A stretch of 10,137 nt of DNA from an uncultured Desulfobulbus sp. (GTDB taxonomy: Bacteria > Desulfobacterota > Desulfobulbia > Desulfobulbales > Desulfobulbaceae), in NCBI GenBank assembly GCA_946539945.1, contig CAMNHX010000020.1, positions 1-10,137 of the forward strand, in the 5' to 3' direction. Both the position numbers and the translations under genes were made by a program. The notes below the pieces were generated by a model, which had not been told where the DNA came from, ran no database searches, and worked only from the letters and a program-made list of their open reading frames with translations. Positions 1 to 6,256 of the stretch are shown one piece after another; positions within the stretch are counted from its first letter, which is position 1, and each line of letters begins with the position of its first letter.

Positions 1-183
1 AGACAGGTCTATCTGCTTGATGGCCATGCGGGTAGCAGCAGAAACCAGTTCCTGCTCAATGGCAAAGCGTTTGCCGCCGCCGTGACCAGGAATGCCGGTC
101 TGCGCCACGCAACCGGAGAGCGCAAGACAGTACAGCGCAGACCACAGCAGCAGGCCGCGCCTGCAAAAAAAAGCGGTGTTCAT
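1..183 (-). CDS. Putative lipoprotein, N-terminal part (cut by window edge)
   Basis: Only the first 61 codons are present; the frame stays open to base 1. The product starts with a basic, Cys-containing n-region ([10 protein letters not shown]), a hydrophobic stretch at about residues 11-24, and a lipobox L22-S-G-C25, so export by Sec and lipidation at Cys25 are expected (signal peptidase II type). The mature part begins with a Gly/His-rich stretch (GHGGGKRF) and then a helix-like segment. I do not recognise the family. The start at 183 is chosen because it gives a normal signal peptide. An in-frame ATG at 240 would add 19 residues ([12 protein letters not shown]...) that spoil it. Neither start has a clear Shine-Dalgarno sequence, and a hairpin followed by a T-run lies 19 bases upstream (203-222). 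It is the last gene after the HlyD-type adaptor on the same strand, so a link to secretion is possible but unproven. Confidence 0.7.
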   Translation of the reverse strand, partial: MNTAFFCRRGLLLWSALYCLALSGCVAQTGIPGHGGGKRFAIEQELVSAATRMAIKQIDLS

Positions 184-197
184 CCGATATTCGGCAC

Positions 198-222
198 GAA
201 AACCCCGGCATTCATGCCGGGG
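198..222 (-). terminator. Hairpin with T-run, terminator- or attenuator-like
   Basis: CCCCGGCAT at 203-211 and ATGCCGGGG at 214-222 form a perfect 9-base inverted repeat separated by two bases. On the minus strand it is followed by TTTTCG, the layout of an intrinsic terminator. It lies between the HlyD-type gene and the lipoprotein gene, but its T-run ends only about 16 bases before the lipoprotein ATG. It could terminate the upstream transcript, attenuate lipoprotein expression, or serve as an operator palindrome; the sequence does not decide. Confidence 0.5.
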
Positions 223-268
223 AGGAAGCGCCCCCTCCATGGTGTGTATTTTCAAGGGTTGTGATAAA

Positions 269-498
269 ATGGATTTTGTACGCGACAAAAATCTGAACCT
301 TCACAAGCGTCTTCAAGGCAACGGCTCTCCAAAAGCGCCAGCTTTGGCGGGAAGTCTCTGGCTCAAAAAGATGCCCTAGGCAAAACACCGTTTTCTTGTC
401 CGTTTTGTGGCAGGCTTGCCCACGCTGACCTGAATGCGGGTCGGGTCAAAATCTTGCAAGCCTTGGTTTCCTTTTCAGGCAATCAAGGGGCGCTGTAA
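269..498 (+). pseudogene. Possible split small ORF with a CxxC motif (two frames)
   Basis: An ATG at 269 has an AAGGG 10 bases upstream and opens a 36-codon frame ending at TAG 377-379. The -1 frame stays open from 268 to TAA at 496-498 and encodes FSCPFCGRLAHADLNAGRVK, a half zinc-ribbon (CPFC), but has no ATG, GTG or TTG of its own. The frames meet at C-AAA-AAG (364-370), a slippery-type lysine pair two codons before the TAG; a -1 shift there would give one product of about 75 residues. It may be a decayed gene, a frameshifted gene, or chance. It is the only plus-strand coding candidate in the window. I assign no function. Confidence 0.2.
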
Positions 499-506
499 AC
501 CGCCCC
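487..506 (-). terminator. GC-rich hairpin downstream of the HlyD-type gene
   Basis: GGGGCG at 487-492 and CGCCCC at 501-506 form a perfect 6-base stem with an 8-base loop, about 58 bases after the adaptor stop codon. The sequence after it on the minus strand is TTGATTG, only a weak T-tail, so this is a marginal intrinsic terminator. Confidence 0.3.
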
Positions 507-564
507 CATGTGGCAAAGAATTCTGTTCTTTGACCATAAACTTCGTCCAGCAGGGCGGGCTTGT

Positions 565-1923
565 TTACGGTTCTCTCAAGCCTTCGTCCAAAGCGCGGAT
601 AATGGGATAGAGGAAATAGGAAATCACGGAACGGGTTCCCACCTTGATTTCAGCCTGCACCTTCATGCCCGGAATGAGTCTGAAGCCAGGCGGCACATCC
701 TTGAGTTGCGTACCCAAGAGCTTCACCCGACAGCGGTAAAAGGCCGGACCAAGCTCGTCCCGCCCCGGTTCAGGCTTCAGCATCTGTTCGGCAGTGGCAC
801 GGTTGAAGGCATTTTCACTGATGACCCGCACTTCGCCGGGCAGGGTATCGTGGCGCTGGAAGGGAAAGGCGTCCAGCTTGATGCGCACGCTGTCGCCCGT
901 GCGGATGCGGCCAATGTCCTTGGAGGGCACGTCCACTTCAGCCTCCAGGACCGTACCCTGCGGCACTAGGACCATAAACGGCTCGGCCTGCTGGAGAACG
1001 GAACCCACGGAACGCTCCCCCACCTTGAGGACCACACCCTTGGCCGGGGCCTTCAGCACGATCAGGTCGTGCAGGCGTTTGGCCTTGTGCAGCTCTTCCA
1101 TTACCCGGTTGTGTTCGGTGCGCAACCGCACAGCCTGCTCCAGAAGCTCTTCCTGACGCTGCTTCACAAAGCGCTCCCACTCTGACTTGGTCTGCTTCAG
1201 CTCGTTTCTGGTGACTTCTGCCTCGGCCCGCAGATTGGCCAGGGTGTTGTCCGACTCTACTCGCGCCTTCTGGGCCTCAATCAGGCGCAGGCGACGTTGA
1301 GTCTCCTCCTCACCGCTCATGCGCCGGGCCGCAGTGCCTTCCATGTTGCGCAACACCTTGCCCTGCTTTTCCTGTCCGGCCTGCTGCACCGCGTTCAGTT
1401 CCAGCCGGGCCTGCAAGGCAGCCCGCTTGTCCTCAATCAGACGGCGGGTCTCTGTCTCCACCTGCCGCCGCTGGGCCAGAACCTGCTCCTGCAAGAGACC
1501 GTCTGCGCCCTCGTCTGGCCTGGCCTTGAAACTCCTGCCTGCCAGTTCTGCCTCAATGCGCCGGAGCTGTGCGCCCAGGGAGAGGCGCTGCTTTTCCAGC
1601 AAATCCAGATCAGCGCTGGCAAAGGTCGGGTCAAGGGTAGCCAGGACCTGCCCCTCTTCCACAACATCACCAACTCTGGCCTCAATGGTGCGGATAACGC
1701 CTGCGTTCATGGGCTGGACCACAAGGGTTGGCTCACTGGTGATCAGTTCACCAGAGGCGACCACAATGCGATCCACCCGGAACACAATCGCGCCCACAAT
1801 CAGGGCGACAATGGCTGTCAGAATCAGGTACAGAACCCAGCGTGCCTTGCCAGGCACAGGCCGGTCTTCAATCTCCACCGCGTCTGGCTGGTATTCCAGA
1901 ATGTCCTTGTCGTGCTTGCCCAT
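565..1923 (-). CDS. HlyD-family type 1 secretion periplasmic adaptor
   Basis: The 452-residue product is a membrane fusion protein that would bridge an inner-membrane ABC exporter and a TolC-type channel. The layout is typical: a short cytosolic N-terminus (1-27), one transmembrane helix (about 28-48), the first lipoyl half-motif (about 65-97, with VVQPMNAGVIRTIEARVGDVVEEGQ), a long coiled-coil hairpin rich in Glu, Arg and Gln (about 103-285), the second lipoyl half (APAKGVVLKV, about 292-301), and a beta-barrel part (about 323-430). The C-terminus LIPGMKVQAEIKVGTRSVIS followed by YFLYPI is the usual HlyD family ending. The length fits HlyD/LapC-type adaptors. A stop codon lies six codons upstream in frame and the ATG at 1923 is the only common start there; I see no good Shine-Dalgarno sequence. 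It belongs with the exporter gene at 3556-6135 but is separated from it by two other genes. Confidence 0.93.
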   Translation of the reverse strand: MGKHDKDILEYQPDAVEIEDRPVPGKARWVLYLILTAIVALIVGAIVFRVDRIVVASGELITSEPTLVVQPMNAGVIRTIEARVGDVVEEGQVLATLDPTFASADLDLLEKQRLSLGAQLRRIEAELAGRSFKARPDEGADGLLQEQVLAQRRQVETETRRLIEDKRAALQARLELNAVQQAGQEKQGKVLRNMEGTAARRMSGEEETQRRLRLIEAQKARVESDNTLANLRAEAEVTRNELKQTKSEWERFVKQRQEELLEQAVRLRTEHNRVMEELHKAKRLHDLIVLKAPAKGVVLKVGERSVGSVLQQAEPFMVLVPQGTVLEAEVDVPSKDIGRIRTGDSVRIKLDAFPFQRHDTLPGEVRVISENAFNRATAEQMLKPEPGRDELGPAFYRCRVKLLGTQLKDVPPGFRLIPGMKVQAEIKVGTRSVISYFLYPIIRALDEGLREP

Positions 1924-2024
1924 AGTCAGAAGTTGGCGCGTTTAACTGTCTCTTCGAAGGTTTTCACTTTGGTTTTTCTCGTGCGATCGGCACACTTTAG
2001 AGCGTTTCCGTCTTCACTTTTTAT

Positions 2025-2073
2025 GTCATACTGAACGGAGTGAAGCGGAGTGACTTTTCAGCGAAGCTGGAAA
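2025..2073. repeat. Dispersed intergenic repeat with tandem CGGAGTGA units and a hairpin
   Basis: The stretch begins GTCATACTGAACG (2025-2037), contains CGGAGTGA twice with a 10-base period (2036-2043, 2046-2053), and continues into a hairpin: TTTTCAGC (2055-2062), loop GAA, GCTGGAAA (2066-2073), 8 pairs including one G-T. A related GTCATTTTGAACG core sits at 9594-9606. This looks like a short dispersed repeat seen between genes. It lies in the 237-base gap between the PH-like gene and the adaptor gene, where I see no further gene. Confidence 0.5.
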
Positions 2074-2160
2074 GAAACGGAAAGGTTCCAAAAACTTTCA
2101 AGGTTCAACTTTTTTCACCGATTCTCTCAACATGATATAAGAAATGAAAGCAGAACAACT

Positions 2161-2699
2161 CTATTCCTGCTGATGTTCGTTCAGGATTTTCCACACACCT
2201 TGCACATTCTCAATATTTTTCATCCGGGGATATGCCGAACCAATCAAGAGAAGATCGTAGCCAAAAAAATTATTAAAAAATGACAGATTACTTTTGAAGT
2301 TGATAGTCCCCCAACCGTCTTTCAATAATTCCAATGACACCTCTGGCAACTTGCCTCTGTCAATAAATGTGATTTTTTATTTTCGATAAAAATTATCCGT
2401 TTATCTGTTATTGTATAGAGAGTCTTGCTCATTATTTTCTTTTTTATAATGAATCTTCCGACAAGGAGATAAAGACCAACCAGAAAAAACGGGACAGAAA
2501 AGAGAGCTTCAAATATTCTTCCCATTGAAATAGATACTATTGCTACTTTTGTCGGAATAATCAACCAAAATATTATAAAAGGTATAATAAAGTAATCAAT
2601 TTTTTCCAAAAGTACACCTTTTCCCGGTGTTCCTTGCCACAACACATGTTCATCTGAAGAAAGAAACTGTTGTACCTGCGCAATCTGTCCTTGTTGCAT
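2161..2699 (-). pseudogene. Two-TM bacterial PH-like domain protein, frameshifted
   Basis: Two frames together give one recognisable protein. From ATG 2699 (AGGA at 2709-2712, 9-base spacer) the first frame encodes a DEHVLWQGTPGKG start, two hydrophobic segments (IDYFIIPFIIFWLII and ALFSVPFFLVGLYLLVGRF), and TLYTITDKRIIFIENKK. It then runs out of frame to a stop at 2322. The other frame continues with KITFIDRGKLPEVSLELLKD and GWGTINF, the usual end of this family. Adding one A to the A6 tract (T6 at 2373-2378 on the plus strand) restores an uninterrupted protein of about 179 residues. The break is a real mutation, a sequencing error, or a slippage site. Proteins of this kind (LLWQG..., two TM helices, TDRR, then a D-G-x-G-T-I-x-F motif) are membrane proteins with a PH-like fold and unknown role. 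A GTG at 2771 is an alternative start without a binding site. The gene is much AT-richer than its neighbours. Confidence 0.75.
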
Positions 2700-2795
2700 G
2701 AGTGTTTTTCCTGTCTGTTGGTCTTTTTTATGGCTTTGGGGTGACCGTTTCTTCCATAGATCAGACACCACAACTTCAAAACGAAACCGGAAAAC

Positions 2796-3506
2796 TCACC
2801 GGATCACCAGATGCTGTCCGGGTTTGGGGCGATCCTGTGCGCGGACAATGATCAAATCTTCCAGTTCATTGTCGTCTTCAGGTCCAGCAGGAAAACTCCC
2901 GGTCAGCATGACAGCCAGTCGCTCCACCGTGGCGACAGTGACCGTAGCTGCCTGTCCGGCGCGGATGCCTGCTGTCAGGTCCTGAATCAGGCCCTCCCAG
3001 GTCCCCTGCGGAAACACCCGGCTGATGCCCCTGTCCGCCAGAATGTGAACCCGCCGCTCCAAGACTGAAATGAAGAGCAGCACACCTGTGGCCTCCCGGG
3101 TGTGCTGCAGCCCCTTGCTGTAGAAGTTGAGTACAGCCTCGCGCTCCACCTCAAAACGCGCCCGTTCCGCTGGAATGGCCCAGCGCCACAGCAGGGGTAC
3201 ATAAGGCAGAAGAAAGCCCAATCCCATGAAAAGGCACAGAAACACGCCCAAGAAGAGCCAGAGCGGATCACCTGACCACCAGAACAGGGGAGCCACTCCC
3301 TTGACCGTGAGCAGCCCCAGCAGCAAGGCTGTCAGCAGAGCCAGCCCCTGCCGGGTTTCTGGATAGTCGTGACTGTCCGAGACCACCATGACCACGATTT
3401 CGCCAGAAGTCCTGGACTCGGCTGTGGCCACCGCCTCACGCACGCGCCTAGACTCTTCTTCTGTAAAAAACTGCTCTGCCAGACTTTTCCGTTTCAGTAT
3501 CCGCAT
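2796..3506 (-). CDS. TPM-domain membrane protein
   Basis: The 236-residue product fits the TPM (TLP18.3/Psb32/MOLO-1) domain family, whose bacterial members are poorly characterised membrane proteins. Visible marks are FFTEEESRRVREAVATAESR at 13-32, then TSGEIVVMVVSDSHDYPE (33-50), two long hydrophobic segments (about 54-76 and 81-106), and the second half of the domain: ATGVLLFISVLERRVHILAD (139-158), followed by RGISRVFPQGTWEGLI. The tail is acidic (GPEDDNELEDLI). The transmembrane hairpin interrupts the domain, as in one branch of this family. The frame is open to 3674, but that extension overlaps the exporter gene and is not protein-like. ATG 3506, preceded by GGTGGTGAG, is chosen. It starts 49 bases after the exporter stop codon on the same strand, which suggests one transcript. 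Its role in secretion is unknown. Confidence 0.8.
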   Translation of the reverse strand: MRILKRKSLAEQFFTEEESRRVREAVATAESRTSGEIVVMVVSDSHDYPETRQGLALLTALLLGLLTVKGVAPLFWWSGDPLWLFLGVFLCLFMGLGFLLPYVPLLWRWAIPAERARFEVEREAVLNFYSKGLQHTREATGVLLFISVLERRVHILADRGISRVFPQGTWEGLIQDLTAGIRAGQAATVTVATVERLAVMLTGSFPAGPEDDNELEDLIIVRAQDRPKPGQHLVIR

Positions 3507-3555
3507 CTCACCACCAGGAAGCCGTTCCGCCTGATTCGCCGCCCCCGCATCCGGT

Positions 3556-6135
3556 TCAGAGTTCCATCTGCTGATGCCAGAGTTTTTTGTACAAGGCGCA
3601 GTGCTGCAAAAGCTCGTCATGCTTGCCGTGCCCCACCAGATAACCGCGCTCCAGCACAATGATGCTGTCTGCATCCTTCAGCATGGAGAGCCGGTGCGAG
3701 ACCACCAGAACCGTGCGGTTTCGGGCAATGCCTTTCAGGTTGGCCCGGACAATGGCCTCGCTTTCCGGGTCAAGGGCGCTGGTGGCCTCGTCAAGGATGA
3801 GTATCTCTGGTCGGGTAAGCAGCGCCCGGGCAATGGCCAGGCGTTGCCGTTGCCCACCAGAGAGGTTCTGTGCGCCTTCTTCCAGAAGCGTGTCATAGCC
3901 CTGCGGCAGGTTGACAATGAACTCGTCTGCGCCAGCCAGGATCGCGGCCCGGATAATCTCATCCCGGCTGGCTGCTGACTGCCCGGCCCGGATATTGTCT
4001 GCCACAGTGGCGCGGAACAGGAAATTTTCCTGCAGGACCACGCCCATGTGCTGCCGCAGATGGGCAGTATCCATCTCGTTCAGATAGCAGTTGTTGATGC
4101 GGATAGTGCCGGTTGAGGGGAAATACACCTTTTGCAGCATCCGGGTCAGCGTGGTCTTGCCCGAACCACTGGGACCAACAATGCCCAGCATACTGCCTGC
4201 CGGAATGGTCAGGGAGATCTCGTGCAGCACGTTGGGCAGGTTGGGTGCGTAGCGGAAGCCCACGCGATCAAAGACGATATTGCCCCGCAACGGGGGTGTG
4301 GCCCCATGCCGTCCAGCACCCCACTCTTCCTTGGCGTTCATCACAATGCCCAGCTTTTCCACGGAAAGCGCAGCTTCCTGATACTGGTGGATCAGGCCCA
4401 CCAGCCGGACCAGGGGCGAGGTCACGCGACCAGCCAGCATCTGGAAGGCAATGAGTGCGCCTACGGTCATGCTGTGGTTAAAAACCAGGCTTGCGCCCAT
4501 CCAGATCAGAATGACCGTCATAATCTGTTCCAGAAACTGGGTGATGGACCGGGCAGTAATCGATATCTTGCCCACCCGGAACTGCATACTTACAGCAGCT
4601 GCGACCTTCTGCTCCCATTGGCTGCGCAAGAGTGGCTCTATTGCCATGGCCTTGACCGTGGCCACACCGTGGATGGTTTCCACCAGCATGGCCTGCCGCT
4701 TGGACTCTGCCTCGTAGAGTTCGTTCAGTCGCCGCCGGAAGGGCCGGATCAAAAGGGCAATCACTAGGGTAATCAGCCCGGTGATGACCAGCACAATGGC
4801 CGTCAGCCGGATGCTGTAGAAAAAGAGGAAGGGCAGAAAGACAAAGAGCGAGGTGGCCTCCAGCATGGTGAGAAAGACACTGCCGGAGAGGAACTGCCTG
4901 ATCTTGGCGGTCTGCTGCATATGCTGGGTCAGCACGCCAGCAGTGATATGCTCAAAAAAATCCAGAGGCAGGTTGAGCAGATGGCGGAAGGTGCGGGAGG
5001 TGACGCGCAAATCTATCTTGTTGGTGGCGTGCAGGAGCAGGTAGTCGCGCAGAAAGTCCAGTCCCGCGCCCACAGCCAAGGCTACGGTCATGCCGATGCC
5101 CAGTACCTGCAAGGTGGTGAAGGCTTGGTTGACCAGAACCTTGTCAATCACAATCTGGAAAAAGAGCGGAGTCACCAGGGCAATCAGGTTGATGAAGAGG
5201 ACTGCCAAGCCCACATCAAAGAAGGTGACTTTCTGGCGCAGAAATTCCGGGATGAACCAGCGCAGGGAAAAGGGCTGGTTCTCGTCGCTTATCTTGTAGA
5301 GGCGCTTGAGCAGGCAGAGTTCCCCACCCCAGCGGGCAGTGAACTCCTGCTCTGTCAGCCGCAGATGGCCGTCCGCGTGCAGGGGATCGTACAGACCCAC
5401 CAAGGGCGTGCCGTCCTGGTCTGTGGTCATGCCAACCAGAACCACGGAATGGCCGTTTTTGAGCCGCGCCAGCGCAGGCCAAGCCTTTTTCAGACGCCCC
5501 AGATCTTTCCACTTGCCCTTGAAGATCTTGGCCTTGAGTCCTGCATCCTTGGCCATGCGCAGGAGCGTGCCAGTCGGTATCTCCTCCCGGCTCAAGCCGT
5601 ACTCGTGCAGCAGCCGTTCCTGGGTCAGTTCTATCTTGTGCTCTTTGGCAATGAGCGAAAAGCAGATGAGCGCGGTATTGATCTGCTCAAAGACCAGAAC
5701 ACCGCCGGTCCACATCCTGCGGAACATATCCAGACCAAAGACTTCTGGCTGTGCGTCAGTCCGGCCAGGATCGAGCAGGGCAGCCTTGCCCTGTCCCAAA
5801 GCAACCAGAACCCGGTACTGGCCACTCTGCAACTCCACGACCACTGGCAGGCGGTCCGGCAGGTCAGGCAGATTGGACCAGTTCAGACGGGCCAGAATGG
5901 GGCGCAGTCCAGCTTCGCGCACAAGGTCCAGAACCTTTTGAAAGAAATCAGGACGGGCTTCTGGGTCTTCTGGCTCACGCAGAGCCTCCAAACTGGCGAC
6001 GAGCTGGGGTACAGACAGGGACTGCGCCAGATACCGGCAAGAGTCCAGAAGACCGCTTGGGCCTGTAAGCTCTGGGGTCTGCTGTTCCTGTTCCGGGTGA
6101 TCTGAAGGAGAGGCTGTTGGGGAATGCTGTTCCAT
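3556..6135 (-). CDS. Type 1 secretion ABC exporter with inactive C39-like domain
   Basis: The 859-residue product is a fused permease/ATPase of the HlyB/LapB type that exports large proteins directly to the outside. The order is: a Pro/Gln-rich start (1-25); an extra N-terminal module (about 27-150); a C39 peptidase-like domain (about 151-278) in which the catalytic Cys position reads Thr (NTALICF), while the His (GHSVVLV, H229) and Asp (YDP, D250) positions remain, so it should bind rather than cleave substrate; a six-helix transmembrane region (about 300-585); and an ATPase. Walker A is GPSGSGKT (654-661), the Q-loop Gln is 702, the signature is LSGGQ (758-762), Walker B is ILILDE (778-783) and the switch His is 814, so the ATPase looks intact. 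The start at 6135 lies 36 bases below a predicted transcription start but has no clear Shine-Dalgarno sequence. Substrates are probably RTX/adhesin-like proteins encoded elsewhere (inference). Confidence 0.95.
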   Translation of the reverse strand: MEQHSPTASPSDHPEQEQQTPELTGPSGLLDSCRYLAQSLSVPQLVASLEALREPEDPEARPDFFQKVLDLVREAGLRPILARLNWSNLPDLPDRLPVVVELQSGQYRVLVALGQGKAALLDPGRTDAQPEVFGLDMFRRMWTGGVLVFEQINTALICFSLIAKEHKIELTQERLLHEYGLSREEIPTGTLLRMAKDAGLKAKIFKGKWKDLGRLKKAWPALARLKNGHSVVLVGMTTDQDGTPLVGLYDPLHADGHLRLTEQEFTARWGGELCLLKRLYKISDENQPFSLRWFIPEFLRQKVTFFDVGLAVLFINLIALVTPLFFQIVIDKVLVNQAFTTLQVLGIGMTVALAVGAGLDFLRDYLLLHATNKIDLRVTSRTFRHLLNLPLDFFEHITAGVLTQHMQQTAKIRQFLSGSVFLTMLEATSLFVFLPFLFFYSIRLTAIVLVITGLITLVIALLIRPFRRRLNELYEAESKRQAMLVETIHGVATVKAMAIEPLLRSQWEQKVAAAVSMQFRVGKISITARSITQFLEQIMTVILIWMGASLVFNHSMTVGALIAFQMLAGRVTSPLVRLVGLIHQYQEAALSVEKLGIVMNAKEEWGAGRHGATPPLRGNIVFDRVGFRYAPNLPNVLHEISLTIPAGSMLGIVGPSGSGKTTLTRMLQKVYFPSTGTIRINNCYLNEMDTAHLRQHMGVVLQENFLFRATVADNIRAGQSAASRDEIIRAAILAGADEFIVNLPQGYDTLLEEGAQNLSGGQRQRLAIARALLTRPEILILDEATSALDPESEAIVRANLKGIARNRTVLVVSHRLSMLKDADSIIVLERGYLVGHGKHDELLQHCALYKKLWHQQMEL

Positions 6136-6177
6136 GAGTGCTGCACAGGGATGTTCAAAAAACGGCTACAGGCGGAC

Positions 6178-6206
6178 ATGATACGGGAAAATGTGATGCC
6201 TGGCAA
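6178..6206 (-). promoter_or_regulatory. Sigma70-like promoter for the type 1 secretion operon
   Basis: On the minus strand TTGCCA (6201-6206) and TATCAT (6178-6183) are separated by exactly 17 bases, a near-consensus pair. The predicted transcription start is near 6171, giving a leader of about 36 bases to the exporter ATG at 6135. The site lies in the 121-base gap after prfC, which holds no other gene. This fits independent expression of the secretion cluster. Confidence 0.65.
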
Positions 6207-6256
6207 GAGTTTGGCGCACAGTCCGAAGCGCCCTGACCAGAAGCAATGCCTGTTTT

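Larger units (their letters stand above)
184..564. other. 381-base stretch between adaptor gene and lipoprotein gene
   Basis: No confident gene lies here. It holds the hairpin with T-run (198-222), the weak two-frame CxxC candidate on the plus strand (269-498), a GC-rich hairpin (487-506), and a perfect 7-base inverted repeat CAAAGAA/TTCTTTG at 514-520 and 526-532. I could not find a convincing promoter for the lipoprotein gene in it. Confidence 0.6.

Noticed and set aside
1297..2034. 245-codon open frame on the plus strand
   Set aside because: It lies mostly antisense to the HlyD-type gene, whose domain layout is complete.
2787..2802. CCGG...CCGG near the TPM stop codon as a terminator
   Set aside because: Four-base stem and no adjacent T-run; too weak to call.
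3507..3674. N-terminal extension of the TPM protein to 3674
   Set aside because: It overlaps the conserved end of the exporter gene in another frame and reads as random sequence; ATG 3506 fits better.
4921..6105. 394-codon open frame on the plus strand
   Set aside because: It is antisense to the exporter gene, Gln/His-rich in the way of antisense frames, and has no recognisable domain.
6213..6232. Hairpin GGCGC/GCGCC after prfC as a terminator
   Set aside because: Only five pairs and no T-run on the minus strand.
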